In this document: piece after piece, positions 44,743 through 56,838 of the stretch | Position numbering within the stretch: the first letter of the stretch is position 1 | Layout of the letters: each line of letters starts with the position of its first letter | NCBI GenBank assembly: GCA_964017155.1 | Contig: OZ024862.1 | Location: 30,303,658 to 30,367,657 of the forward strand | Reading direction: 5' to 3' | Length of the DNA stretch: 64,000 nucleotides | From: Oasisia sp. SBJ-2009 | Taxonomy: Eukaryota; Annelida; Polychaeta; Sabellida; Siboglinidae | The notes under the pieces: model-generated | What the model saw: the letters and a program-made list of their open reading frames with translations, nothing else | The model's database searches: none | Told to the model about the DNA's origin: nothing | Position numbers and translations under genes: made by a program

Positions 44743-45700
44743 TGGGTGTGTAATAATGAATAATGTATGTATAATCCTACATTATATATAATAAAAAGAA
44801 AACTATGCAAGTTCAAAGTATGTTCGACATTTTTTTATGTGTATTTAATAGTTGTTTTGTTGATGCAGGCGTTATGTACACGTATGAAAGATTGGTAATA
44901 TACACGATTATACTGACTGGGTATTTGTATTAACTGTGTTTCTTAATTATTAAGAAACAATATTAATAATAATAATGAATATCTCAAAGAAAAGGTTATT
45001 CTAGGTAATAGTATACCTGTGTAAACTTATGCAAACTCATTTTTAAAGGTATCTTAACAATGAATGATCGCAGTTATTTATTCATACTTTCAATGTACTA
45101 TTATTAATATACCATAGTTATATTTATTTACTTATTGATGACTAAAGACAATGTAGTTTATTTTGTATAGTAGAAATGATTGTATCTTAAAAATTTACTA
45201 TCAATAAAATATTGATGATTTTATGCATGGTATTAATTCTTTTACAATTGTAATTCCAGCCAAAACAGTTATTTGGATAAGCGCGATATACGAAAAATAT
45301 AATAATTACTACTATAGAATGAAAAAATCATGAAATATATCAACATATATTAAAATAAATATTTTTTTAATACAACATAATATAATTCCAACATATAATT
45401 AGGTACGTCCCCTTGTAGTTACATACAAGGCGACGTATACTTGGGCGTGGACGTTCCACATTTGAAATGTAAGAGAGTTCAAGCATTTTTATATCTTTCA
45501 ATAATATTTACGTACGTACAACAAATTAACTAAAGCTTACCGTGAGGCTGAGTTGTGTACGATTAAAGCTGTTAAAACATTTATAATATACCTTAAAATA
45601 AGTCAATGTGCTGTTGCGAGTATAACCGTTTCCTACAAGAAAAAAACTTTGAAAAACAAAAGAGAGGGAATGAGGAAGTGGGAGACACTGGGTATATAGC
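44111..45700. other. AT-rich intergenic stretch
   Basis: A short (GCGT)n tract lies at 44,695-44,745. No gene or recognised element. Confidence 0.5.
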
Positions 45701-45719
45701 CTGTAGTACAATCTAATGT

Positions 45720-46035
45720 AACTAGTTCGGCCAGGGGTACCTCATCGGTTGCTCCTCATAACGTTCCCTGGCACGGTTGGTCACAATCCTTACTCCCTCA
45801 CAACTGACCGACTTCCGCCGGAAGTGTTCCTATGGGAGGAAATTACCTGGCCCAAACCCCGGTTCGCCGCACCGGTTGTGACCTCCATAGGATGAGCGTC
45901 ACTGGTAACCCCTTCCGCCACGTGCGGTCGGAACACTCAGTTGCAGAAGGTAGCCATTTTGTTTGCTTATAAACCCATGCCGAGCCTTAGCTGGTGAAAT
46001 TGTGGTGTCAACTTGTAAAACACGTAAGCTGATAT
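45720..46035. promoter_or_regulatory. GC-rich promoter-like island without a recognised gene
   Basis: GC-richer than its surroundings, with ccggaagt (ETS-type) at about 45,817, ccacgtg (E-box) at about 45,919, and a possible donor acac^gtaagc at 46,023. At 46,193 atatggcgtcgccg resembles a YY1-type start site. No exon or ORF of substance follows on either strand. Confidence 0.3.
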
Positions 46036-47589
46036 ATCTGACGTTATTTATTTTGTAGCATTACATTACAACTTCGCTTATATGTCATGCTATATCATAT
46101 CATACATAAAACATGTTAACATGCATAACTATAATTATTAATGTAGACTTAACCAGATTCATGGTTCTATAGCGGAAGTTGGGCAACAATATGGCGTCGC
46201 CGACATTTCCTCCTTCATAAAATTAAATAAGGCGTTATTTTTAAACGCAGACACATAATACAGTACACCCTACAGTGAATAATATAACTCGCCTTGTTAT
46301 ACGAGAATTCATAATTTAAAATAATAAACACAGGTGGATTAAAACATTATTAGTTATTTTCTTTGATAAATAAATACAATGCTTACCTACGATTTACATC
46401 GACGCAAATCAGCAAGTGGATCCATTCATTACATATAAACTATGTTGCCAAGTAATGTTTTGATTAATGAGAAATGTATTATCTGTGTAATTATATTCAC
46501 AGTAGAACGATGCTAACAGTTATGCATAATGATGATAATGTTTGTCTTCCGTAATGCCTTGCTGGTTTGACTATGCATGTTAGCGATACAGAATGTCGAC
46601 ACTGCATGTACCACATGGCAACTAATGTAATGTACTACCAACAGTTGCCGTTCTAAAACAACATTACACACATAGCCTACCTTAAAGCAATTGTCTGTAG
46701 CAGTCGTGGCTCTCTTTTTGGCGTCTAATTGTATATCCCAATGTCTGATGACTCTCTAAACTGCAACATGTGCAGCTCATTCGAGACCAACTGTCAAACC
46801 ACATAGAGCGTCAAATGTGTATCGTTTGCTGAATATCATACGATCCGCTGCACCCGACCCTAAACGAACCATCCGTAAACACGTGAAGTTGGTCTTGTAC
46901 TGAAAACCGTGATAACTGCATTACCACTACAACTGCACTTAAAATTCGACAAATCCATGCTATCGATCGAACGCTTAAGTCATTTGTTTATAGCAACTGT
47001 CATGTTCAACGCGACAGTCAATTAGTGCGTTCTTGCGCGGGACCAAGAACATACCATTGTCGGAGGCCGCATGTCAGTCTAAGAATGTCCACGGCAGTGA
47101 AGCATTGTTAAACTGACAATGAAACAAGACAGGTATTACACACGAGCAAATCAAGTTTGCCTTGAATGGCACAAGTAGCTTCGCTGTTCTTGTCGAATGT
47201 GCAAATACCCATGACTGTACCGAATTGCGGTTTAATTAGAATGACGGGAGGGGTGAAAAGGATTGGTTGATGAAAGTATGGAGGAAGAGGGGTGCAGAGG
47301 GACAGTGGGAAGGGAAATAGTAGAGGATAAAGAAAGTGAGGGAGTGGGAGAGGGAGGCGGCGAGGGGCCGCCAATCAGGGAGGAAGGGAGAAAATGTTGA
47401 GTATTTTTAAAAGGAAGTGATGGGGAGATGTAAATCAGAAGAGAGACAGACAAAGAGAAAAACAAAAACCTCACAAACTTGTTCACTCTGACACATTGTG
47501 CATCAGAACGAAAACGGATTGCAGCGCTACTCATTTGTTCATTTCTTTCATCTATTTGCTAAAATTGGACACTGAACGGTTTAAATATT

Positions 47590-47590
<1 letters not shown>
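46036..47590. other. Intergenic stretch, nothing recognised
   Basis: Includes a G/A-rich tract at 47,240-47,470 that yields low-complexity ORFs on the minus strand. No gene recognised. Confidence 0.5.
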
Positions 47591-48055
<465 letters not shown>

Positions 48056-49110
48056 ATTAATCTAAAACATAAACACTGATTAAAACGTGTATGGCACTAA
48101 AATGAAATTCTAAAGCATTGTCCGTCATTTCAAAACAATTTGAATTAATTGAAATCTCTATTAAAATATATGCCTTTAATTAAACACTTTCTAAACATAC
48201 ACAATGTCCCGGATGCACGAATGTTCACAGGTAATTCAATCCACAGTCGAGGTGCTGCTGCGCCAAATCACCAATACACTTCTTTATAATGGTATTCTAT
48301 ATAAGGGATTATATAGATGGGTGATATTAGCACTAACAAACATTATTCTGATGATGTAGTGAGGGGGTAGAGGGAGGGAAGAAAGGATAAAGGAAGGAGA
48401 GGGAGAGAGGGGAGGCTGAGGGAGAGATTAACGGGAGAAAAAAAGAGCGTGCTTATATGTGTAAGAGATTGTGTTGTGGGGATATAATGTTGTCATCGTC
48501 ACATTTCTTTTTTGTATTAATCTGCACCCTCCTTCCAAAGAAGACTTTATATTATCATAGACATTACCGATAATATAAAGTTTCTTATTGATTTTAGAGC
48601 AAAAATATAGTATATTATCATCAAACGCGTGCGCAGCGTACACTAACATTATCACGTCAAGTAACCTTTTGCATATCACCGGTGTTTCCACACAAAATGG
48701 GATCAGTTTGATATAGCATGTATGATGCCGCCCATACGTTACCATTATAAATACTAATGGCAATGGTTATGCTTGACGAAGGTCACGTGTAGCAATTGAT
48801 TGTCACGTACACAAACCGCAACGTAACGTTTTAGTAAAGTAATCTGATTATATATATATATTTTTCATAAACCATTACTAATAAAAAAATGTAAAAGCAA
48901 GATATTTAAAATATTTAAGAATCGCATAATAACTCAGCCTGCGTCTGATCTAACACTTGATCGAAGGAAGCAGACCTCTATTCCAACGAGTAATACAGTC
49001 ACAGAAAAAAACACCTACTCCCAATATTTGTATTTACTGTTGGGGTAAAATGTAAAACAGAACCATATGATCGATGCTGCATAGGTTTTCTAATAGGAGT
49101 AAGCAATTAA
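48056..49110. other. Intergenic stretch, nothing recognised
   Basis: A G/A-rich tract lies at 48,360-48,430. A SINE-like piece (gttcacaggtaattcaatcc) lies at about 48,223. No gene recognised. Confidence 0.45.
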
Positions 49111-49117
49111 TGTAAAT

Positions 49118-49266
49118 ACGACACACACGTACACGCACACACACGCCATACGCCCCCCCCCCCCCGTACACACACGCACACGCGCGCACACTCACACTCA
49201 TCCCCGCCCACCCACGCACGCACGCACGCACGCACACGCGCACACACGCACACACACACACACTCA

Positions 49267-49355
<89 letters not shown>

Positions 49356-49403
49356 GCGCACACGCACACGCACACACACACACACACACACTCACACACA
49401 CAC

Positions 49404-49483
<80 letters not shown>

Positions 49484-49619
49484 TCACTCACACCCACACT
49501 CATCCCCGCCCACCCATACACGCACACGCGCGCACGCAAACGCACGCACGCACACACGCACACGCACACGCGCACGCGCACGCGCACGCACACGCACACG
49601 CACACGCACACGCACACGC

Positions 49620-49691
<72 letters not shown>

Positions 49692-49692
49692 A
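49118..49692. repeat. Compound CA/CG microsatellite
   Basis: (CA)n mixed with CGCA, GCAC and TCAC blocks. The alternating purine-pyrimidine tracts with CG are potential Z-DNA. Confidence 0.95.
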
Positions 49693-49934
49693 GTGGTAGG
49701 AGGTAATGTAAGCTTTATGAAACTTGTCACAGCCCGGGCCATTCTTACGGTTTATCGTGTAGGCCTATTTCGAAAGATAAACAGGCATTGAGTATATATG
49801 GTGGCGGTGGCTGAGCGAGTTGGAAGATGATCGACAAAACAATTGCTCAACACCTGCAAGAGAGACGGGAAGTTCACAGGAAGTTCAGAACGGGGCTAAT
49901 TGTCCGAATATAGAAAAGAATGGGAGATGTGCAT

Positions 49935-50230
49935 GACCCGGGAAAACAATTGAGGCATTACGTTGCTAAGCAATATGTTGAGGTTGCTGGAACGAATTCT
50001 GGATGGCAGAATAAAAGCAATAGTGTAAGGGGAAATCGTCGAAGAACAGCTAGAGTTTAGACAAGGAAGAGGAACAACGGATGGGATGTTTGTCCAGAGA
50101 AAGGTAATAGAGAAGAAATTGGACGGACAGAAGGATATGGCAATTAGATACATATACCTGGAGAAGGCCTAGGCTATAATCCCAAGAGAAATGACTATGG
50201 GAACACTGGAGTGGGTGGGGGTCCCAGGGG
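49935..50230 (+). pseudogene. Degraded LINE reverse transcriptase fragment
   Basis: One frame reads GITLLSNMLRLLERILDGRI, then KAIV, stop, GEIVEEQLEFRQGRGTTDGM ..., with at least three in-frame stops. The order (LLS...LLERIL, EEQ.FR.GRGTTD, LEKA) is that of reverse transcriptase motifs before the catalytic block of non-LTR elements. It differs from the LINE at 51-55 kb. Confidence 0.65.
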
Positions 50231-50549
50231 GGAGGTCAGGTTGGTACGCAGGGAGTCTTACCTCAGTACAAAACAAGGTGGAACAAATTAAAAAAATTGG
50301 CACATCCATTTCTTTGGAACAGTAAACCCGAAGCTTTGAAAAGAGAATCATTGTTAAACACATTTGCTAACGGAAGTGTTAACATTGTATATATTAGAAC
50401 TAAAATATAATCTCTATTCGTCAAACAAATATTCTGCAATTACTTAAAGAGCATAGAGCCAAGTGGAGCCTTAGCAGTGTATTGGCTGGATATACACCTT
50501 AAAGTTAAAGAGTATGTAGATCTGCGCCGCCTTTACCCACCTTAAATGT

Positions 50550-50930
50550 CATGGTGCTGATTCACGTCCGGATAATCTAGCCGGATAGACAAGCCGTCAA
50601 TCGATGCCTTTTCGAAGACTTTCAATGTTATTAGTTAGATCATTTCTTTCAAATTAAACCATTATTTAGAACTGTATCAGCTTAGAACACGTTAAATGCG
50701 CTTCTTTCGAGTTTGACCCTGCTAGACGCAACATAATCGGCACATCCCATGATCGTTCGACAGACAGCCAAACGTGCTCGGACAGCCAGTCTCTGCCACG
50801 CCCCACGACCGTCGCCCGGTCCAAAATTACGCAACATGTACTGGAGCGCCAGCGACCGATGTCGCTTCGATCAGCGCAACAACTTGTCTCTTGCCGCATC
50901 TATTCACACCTCGAAGTGCTGACCCAGGGA
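50550..50930. other. GC-rich stretch of unknown origin next to LINE 3' end
   Basis: 50,690-50,925 is GC-rich and has ORFs of about 75 codons on both strands. It vaguely recalls the helix-turn-helix part of a Tc1-type transposase, but I cannot support that. Confidence 0.3.
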
Positions 50931-51096
50931 ATTCAATTTTTCAATTCAATTCAATATCTTTATTTCAGACTGTCAGTGTCATACAGATGTCCACATAAAC
51001 ATTTAAAAAAATACAAGTGACTAGAAAACTATAAAAATATTGCACATGGTAAATAGAAGAAAAAAAACATTGCACAATGGTACATTCAGTCAAAAC

Positions 51097-53922
51097 TCAA
51101 CAAAAGCTATTATGTATATACAACATTTTGATCCAATGTCGTCTTATCCTGGATTGCCATTTTATATCACTGTTGATAATTGCAATTACCAACTTATTAT
51201 AAGAGGCATCAAGTCTCCGCATGAATTTATATACAAGGTTTCTAATTACAGCTTTACTATCTGGTACATGGTATTCTACAAACATAGTGGAGGCACTGCA
51301 ATATTTAGGCTGATTTAGCAATAAGCGAAACACATTATTGTAAGCCACATGAAGTTTATGTATACTTGCTACTGTGTAATTCCACCACAACTGAGCAGTA
51401 TACATGGGAGAGCAGAAAGTTCTAAGCAAAGTCAGCTTCACTTCAGTGGAACACATGTAAAATTTCCGCAATAGCGTATTACCCCTAGCATATAGTTGTC
51501 GGCATTGCCGTAAAATATCTTTGTCATCACGTAATGTATTAGAAATAAAGTGACCCAAATATTTCACATTATCCACCTCCTGGATTGTTTCACCATTAAT
51601 CTTAAATGATGGAACATCAACATGTTTCATAAATTTACTTTTAAATATTAACACAGCACTTTTCTTGGAATTGTACTTGATATCATGATTTAGCCCATAG
51701 AGTCCACATACCTGCATCAGTTCAGACAGTCCTGATACAGATGGAGACAGAATTACCAAGTCATCAGCATACATAAGATGGTTGATAGTTGTACTACCTA
51801 TTACACACCCTGTGTTACATTTGTTTAAAGCTATGGTTAAATCATCCATATATATATTAAAAAGGTACGGCGAGAGTATACCACCTTGCCTGACACCATT
51901 TGTAACACCAAAATGTTCCGACAATTTACCTGACCATCTTATACACATAGTCTGATTTGAATACCAATATATAAGTAGTCTAACAATATATCCAGGTACT
52001 CCCCTGTCAATCAACTTTTGAAATAAGATAGAATGTTTCACTCTATCAAAGGCTTTAGAAGCATCTAAAAAACATGTAAACATAGACCCATTTAGACTCC
52101 TATGCCTGTCAATAACTTCCTTTAAGACATAAATACACAAGTCTGTCCCATGTTTTTTCTTAAATCCAAACTGATTGGACATTGTTGACAGCGTAACTGA
52201 CATTCTGTCTAACAATATGTTTTCAACAATTTTTGACACAATACTAGCTAATGCAATAGGTCTGTAATTGTCTTTGCTGTTAATCTTGCCACATTTATCT
52301 TTGATAATAGGAACCAGCACAACAGATAACAAAGAACTAGGTAAAAATCCATGTACAAAAAAACCAGTTATACACATAGCAAGTAAAGGCACAATGCGCT
52401 TATCACAATGTTTAAGGTGTTCAGCATATATACCATCCATACCACAAGTCTTATTTATATCTAGGCATTTAATAGCATTTTCAACTTCGCTAACTTCCAC
52501 AACTATATCATTTGTATATTTGGCATCACATTTGATTTGTTGAATATCTATATCCCTAATACAATTAAAAAGCTGTTTGAAATGAGACCGCCATAATTCA
52601 GTTATTTCATCAATACCAGTAACATCCTCAATACTATTAGGTAAAGGTATATTGCAGTTGTTTACCTGGCGTATTTCTTTCCAAAAGTCATCTGGCCTAC
52701 TTTGCGACAGTTTTTTTGCCAATGAATCTTTTCTAAGTTGGCATTCATGATTTTTCAGAAAACGTATAGCATATTTAAACCGTGCCCTAGATGTCTTCAT
52801 TAGATCAAATACAGGACCATGTTTTGGTCTACCAGCGTCAATCCACATAATGAAACATTCTCTGGCAGCAGTATGGAGATCTCTGGCATGGTCATTCCAG
52901 CCAGGTCTACACTTGTATGGTTTTGTCCTACCCTGCCGACTCACCAGTTCACCATTTGCATTTTTCATCGATTCAATGATATTATCATAAAATAAATTTA
53001 TCGCAGATATATGTGCATCATCTGTACAGTTTACATTATTACATATAATAGCATCATGTGGAATATTAACATTTTTCAGGTTACACTTTGTTGCCTCAGC
53101 ATAACTATTAATACATTCATCACTAACTCTATCCCAGCAGATTTTTTGACACTCGTGGGTTGATAAACCCTCAACCTGAGGCACTAGCTCCAGGGAAACA
53201 TCGATACATATCGGAATGTGATCCGACGTACAAACACTATATAACACATCTATACTTTGAATAACATTGTGACCATCACTGGTAGACACACAGTGGTCCA
53301 ACCATGAGGTGGAATCCCACCTTTCACTCAAATAAGTAAAAGTATTTGCTGGCAGTAACAGCTCACTAGACAGCAACCAGGAATTTTCCTCACAAAACTG
53401 TTTAAAGTGTCTACAAAAAACCGATTCACTGTCACTTATATCTGAGTTCCAATCCCCCAGTACAGAAATACATGTGGTGTCTAACTCCTCTATCACTGCT
53501 TTAATAGCACCAAGATTTTCTAAAAACAGGTCTTCATGAGCATGTGATTCATAAGGCATGTAGACACATAATATAACATATGTCCGGTTACTAATAGTAA
53601 TTTTAATACCTGTTAGCCAGTCAATGTTTAGATCTAAACAGGTTACATGCATATCAAGGTGTGTGCGCCATAGTATGGCCACACCACCCGGGTTATGACC
53701 CCTACGTAAACGATCCCTGTAATCTACAGTCGCGGCCCCTGTACCATGAAAATTAGAGTGTAGCATATTTAAAGATCCAAGATCTTGTTTACTAAACCAA
53801 GTTTCTTGGAGGCATACAATATCAATGTCATCATCATTTAATATGTCCAGCACACAGGGTCTATGGTGTAATTTTGAGGCTTTATTTGGTAGGCCCCTAC
53901 AGTTATAAGAAATAATTTTCAT
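51097..53922 (-). CDS. LINE ORF2: AP endonuclease plus reverse transcriptase
   Basis: 941 residues. The endonuclease is N-terminal: MKIISYNCRGL, CLQETW, GDWNSDISD and TSDHIP are its metal- and phosphate-binding blocks. The reverse transcriptase occupies the middle: QFGFKKKHGTD, FLDASKAFDRV (first catalytic Asp), GVRQGGILSPYLFNIYMDDL and YADD (catalytic pair). No RNase H domain follows. Length and order fit CR1/L2-clade LINEs. No stop or frameshift is present, so the element may be recently active. Confidence 0.92.
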   Translation of the reverse strand: MKIISYNCRGLPNKASKLHHRPCVLDILNDDDIDIVCLQETWFSKQDLGSLNMLHSNFHGTGAATVDYRDRLRRGHNPGGVAILWRTHLDMHVTCLDLNIDWLTGIKITISNRTYVILCVYMPYESHAHEDLFLENLGAIKAVIEELDTTCISVLGDWNSDISDSESVFCRHFKQFCEENSWLLSSELLLPANTFTYLSERWDSTSWLDHCVSTSDGHNVIQSIDVLYSVCTSDHIPICIDVSLELVPQVEGLSTHECQKICWDRVSDECINSYAEATKCNLKNVNIPHDAIICNNVNCTDDAHISAINLFYDNIIESMKNANGELVSRQGRTKPYKCRPGWNDHARDLHTAARECFIMWIDAGRPKHGPVFDLMKTSRARFKYAIRFLKNHECQLRKDSLAKKLSQSRPDDFWKEIRQVNNCNIPLPNSIEDVTGIDEITELWRSHFKQLFNCIRDIDIQQIKCDAKYTNDIVVEVSEVENAIKCLDINKTCGMDGIYAEHLKHCDKRIVPLLAMCITGFFVHGFLPSSLLSVVLVPIIKDKCGKINSKDNYRPIALASIVSKIVENILLDRMSVTLSTMSNQFGFKKKHGTDLCIYVLKEVIDRHRSLNGSMFTCFLDASKAFDRVKHSILFQKLIDRGVPGYIVRLLIYWYSNQTMCIRWSGKLSEHFGVTNGVRQGGILSPYLFNIYMDDLTIALNKCNTGCVIGSTTINHLMYADDLVILSPSVSGLSELMQVCGLYGLNHDIKYNSKKSAVLIFKSKFMKHVDVPSFKINGETIQEVDNVKYLGHFISNTLRDDKDILRQCRQLYARGNTLLRKFYMCSTEVKLTLLRTFCSPMYTAQLWWNYTVASIHKLHVAYNNVFRLLLNQPKYCSASTMFVEYHVPDSKAVIRNLVYKFMRRLDASYNKLVIAIINSDIKWQSRIRRHWIKMLYIHNSFC

Positions 53923-55226
53923 TATTGAGTGTCTGGAGAGGTGCTCCTAGCCCTGCTAGCAGCCGATAGTTTGGTATCATTGTCACTGTTCTCTCGCTTG
54001 TGGTCACGGGTATGGTTCCTCCACCATCGGACGTACGCACCCTCTGGCCACAGCATTGCCGACAAGAATACTTTGGGAAGTGGGCAGTTACATGTGATGT
54101 GGAATGAACTGTATGTGGTGGTCGACTTCACCTGTTCAACCACAACATCCAGGTTCAGCGAGGAGTCCAAATACGACTTTAGATCCACCACTGTCAGGTC
54201 AGGGTCGAGGCGAGAGGCAAACACATTTGCCCAGCGGAGATCTGACAGCTTCGCAGCTCTGATCACTACGTTCGTTGCACTGCCGATGATTGCTGATCCT
54301 TTCGGCACAGTCTTGGTTGACACAGTCTTCGCTCTCTTGGGAACTGTCGTCCACTGTTGTACAGCTTCCGCATAGGTAGGCGTGTTCCCCTCACTGCCAT
54401 GATCCTCATCTGCTGTCACTGAATCTAGGGAGGTCAGACCAATTTGCCGCCCCTTCTTGTCACATTGCTTCTGCTCATCTGAGACTTTCATGTCAACTTT
54501 GGCAGTAGCAGCACGCATTGCCATTGGCAGATCATGTGCTGTCCTACTGGTCACCCCGTCCCCGGTCACTGTACGCTTCCGAGACGCTCCATTCATGCCA
54601 CGCTTTGTAGAACGGACTGTGATGGCTGGCGCAGTTTCAGCAGCATGATGAATACCAGCCAATACACTGACTGTCTCCAGCAAGTTATCATGCGCCTTTA
54701 CCTGTGTTGACATCATCGATCGCAGATCTTCACACGCGATTGACTGAGCCTCCACGGTCGATTTCAGCATGGCTATTTCCTCAGTAGCTGTTTCCATTCG
54801 TGCCAGCAAGGTTGACACGTCAATGCTGTTGAATGTGACAGCAGGCAGATTGGCCAGAATTCTGGCGACGAAGGTTACAGGCAACGAGCCATCTTTCCGC
54901 ATCATGAAGGAAACGACGTCCTCCACGTTGTTTTTCTTTTTGTTAGCCCCAGATCGCTTGATACACCGGTCCTGTCGATCTGCACGATCAGCACAAAGTT
55001 CATAAAGATGAGCCTTCGCATTATCAACGGCTTCTTCACTGTAGAAGCTCGAGCACAGTTGTATGATAGTGTCAGGTGCCATCCAGTTCAGTTTATAAGC
55101 TACGAAGCTCAAAAGTTCGTCGACGACAAGACGTTTCTCGGTACACGTTTCCATAATATCGCCCACCTGAATATCATCGAGCAACCAGAACGTGTTTACA
55201 AACACGCCGAACGCTGATATAACCAT
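53922..55226 (-). CDS. LINE ORF1 protein
   Basis: From the ATG at 55,226 (MVISAFGVFVNTFWLLDD) about 434 residues to the TAA at 53,924-53,922. A helical, coiled-coil-like middle (STLLARMETATEEIAMLKS) is followed by a C-terminal part with FASRLDPDLTVVDLKSYLDS and LPEGAYVRWWRN-like ends typical of invertebrate CR1/L2 ORF1 proteins. The frame continues 77 codons upstream through the (TA)n tract to 55,457. That part reads IYIYIY and a Tc1-type end, so I place the start at 55,226. Confidence 0.75.
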   Translation of the reverse strand: MVISAFGVFVNTFWLLDDIQVGDIMETCTEKRLVVDELLSFVAYKLNWMAPDTIIQLCSSFYSEEAVDNAKAHLYELCADRADRQDRCIKRSGANKKKNNVEDVVSFMMRKDGSLPVTFVARILANLPAVTFNSIDVSTLLARMETATEEIAMLKSTVEAQSIACEDLRSMMSTQVKAHDNLLETVSVLAGIHHAAETAPAITVRSTKRGMNGASRKRTVTGDGVTSRTAHDLPMAMRAATAKVDMKVSDEQKQCDKKGRQIGLTSLDSVTADEDHGSEGNTPTYAEAVQQWTTVPKRAKTVSTKTVPKGSAIIGSATNVVIRAAKLSDLRWANVFASRLDPDLTVVDLKSYLDSSLNLDVVVEQVKSTTTYSSFHITCNCPLPKVFLSAMLWPEGAYVRWWRNHTRDHKRENSDNDTKLSAASRARSTSPDTQ

Positions 55227-55229
55227 GTG

Positions 55230-55290
<61 letters not shown>
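55230..55290. repeat. TA microsatellite
   Basis: (TA)n of about 60 bases between the LINE 5' end and a Tc1-type terminus. Confidence 0.95.
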
Positions 55291-55293
<3 letters not shown>

Positions 55294-55510
55294 TGCCGGT
55301 AAAAAGTCATGGGACCATTGGATTTTACTGTTGTTTCTCTATTGTTAAGCTCTGTGGCAGCATTAAAATCAACTTGGCAAAGGACGTGCTGCCACCTATT
55401 GGATGCGCCTAAGTTTATATCCTGTTTTGAGTGTTGTTTTGCCTCTGTTTTTGCCATTTTTGCCTAATTTCATAAGAACACCCCAAGATTGCCGTCCAAA
55501 GATCAAGGTA
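55291..55510 (+). mobile_element. Tc1/mariner-type terminal fragment
   Basis: Begins TA-cagtgccggtaaaaagtcatg, the CAGTG start and TA flank typical of Tc1-like inverted termini. Near 55,475-55,507 cacccc-aagattgccgtcc leads to a donor-like gtaggc. No transposase or second terminus was found. Confidence 0.5.
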
Positions 55511-55845
55511 GGCCTCAATTATATCACTAAGTGTTATCTGCTTTCTATGGACTAAAGAATCACAATTGACTGTCTAAACTGTATGTGGGCAATAATAGGG
55601 TACTTTGGTGTATTACCGGAGCAATATTTGGTATAAAGTGTCAATATTAATTAATTATTATTAATTATCAATATTTATTAAGAAAAGTAGTGAATAAATC
55701 CAATTTTCAATACAATAAGAGCTAATGATATGGTAAATATTTGTTTTTATTATTCCATAATAATATTTATTATATATTTGTAATAAATTATGCATATAAA
55801 TTTAATTTAAAAGTAATAAAAAACTTATTTGCTAATTTTCAACGA
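55511..55845. other. AT-rich stretch before the duplication
   Basis: Very AT-rich, no feature recognised. The duplication begins at about 55,846. Confidence 0.5.
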
Positions 55846-56029
55846 AACGTTGACTGCTTAGTAACCATAGACATTAGTTCAGGTCTCCATGGTAACAAAA
55901 CGTTGACTGCTTAGTAACAAAATACACATTCAGCTGAAGGCTTACAATCTTAATTTTACAGTAATTTTCATTTCGTTGAAAACTATATTTTCTATCACAG
56001 AATTTACCTACGGTTAAAAAACACTGTGC

Positions 56030-56375
56030 ATGATGTCATGATACTCATGGCGTCATGATGTCATGATACTCATGGCATCATGACGTCATGATACTCACGG
56101 CGTCATGACGTCATGATACGGCGTCATGACGTCATGATACTCACGGCATCATGATGTCATGATACTCATGGCGTCATGACGACCATGATACTCACGGCAT
56201 CATGATGTCACGATACTCACGGCATCATGACGTCATGATACTCATGGCATCATGACGTCGTGATACTCATGGCATCATGATGTCGTGATACTCATGCCAT
56301 CATGATGTCATGATACTCATGGCAGCATGATGTCATGATACTCGTGGCATCATGACGCCATAATACTAATGGTGT
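56030..56375 (+). repeat. 25-bp minisatellite with CRE palindromes
   Basis: About 14 units of catgatactcatggcatcat plus gacgt. Where the unit reads atgacgtcat it forms TGACGTCA, the CRE octamer (at least four perfect copies at 56,080-56,240). The counterpart in copy 1 is the 33-bp array at 29,465. Confidence 0.92.
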
Positions 56376-56437
56376 CGGTGTCACACTGCTTCTGCCAGTC
56401 TGCCCTTGCTGTCTGTGATACTTGATGTTGTGTCCAG

Positions 56438-56520
56438 GAGTCGTCTGAGCGGGCTCTGAGGATACAGCAACTGGAGGATGAGTGACGAGTCTCAGACACA
56501 ACCTGGAGGACAGAGACCAG
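56438..56520 (+). pseudogene. Exon N, second copy, frameshifted
   Basis: 83 bp instead of 84. One A is lost at about 56,480 (gaggatg-agtgac against gaggatgaagtgac), producing TGA at 56,483. Splice sites are intact. Confidence 0.88.
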
Positions 56521-56838
56521 GTGAGACTGACACTGAGACAGAGACATGTCTTCTAAACATGTTTGTAGATAGTGTAGTATAGAGACCAGGTGAGACTGAG
56601 AGAGAGACATGTATTCTAAACATGTTTGTAGATAGTGTAGTATAGAGACCAGGTGAGATTGAGACTGATGCATGTCTTCTAAACACGTTTGTAGATAGTG
56701 TAGTATAGAGACCAGGTGAGACTGAGACTGAGACATGTCTTCTAAACATGTTTGTAGATAGTGTAGTATAGAGACCAGGTGAGACTGAGACAGAGACATG
56801 TCTTCTAAACATGTTTGTAGATAGTGTAGTATAGAGAC
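56507..56838 (+). repeat. 63-bp exon-end/donor minisatellite, short version
   Basis: About five units of the family at 29,900-32,165. Confidence 0.93.

Larger units (their letters stand above)
50940..55226 (-). mobile_element. Near-complete CR1/L2-type LINE, two intact ORFs
   Basis: Minus strand. ORF1 and ORF2 are both open and overlap by one base at TAATG. The 3' UTR ends in ctgaaataaagatattgaat with attga repeats (about 50,980-50,940), the short-repeat tail of CR1/L2-like LINEs instead of a long poly-A. The 5' side ends at a (TA)n microsatellite at 55,230-55,290, so the 5' UTR is missing or replaced. It lies between the two copies of the centriolin-like gene end. Confidence 0.88.

Noticed and set aside
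47108..47534. Minus-strand ORFs rich in Pro/Leu/Ser
   Set aside because: They read a G/A-rich low-complexity tract; no domain.
55226..55457. N-terminal 77 residues of the long LINE ORF1 frame
   Set aside because: They are encoded by a TA microsatellite and a Tc1-type terminus, not by LINE sequence; the start at 55,226 is more likely.
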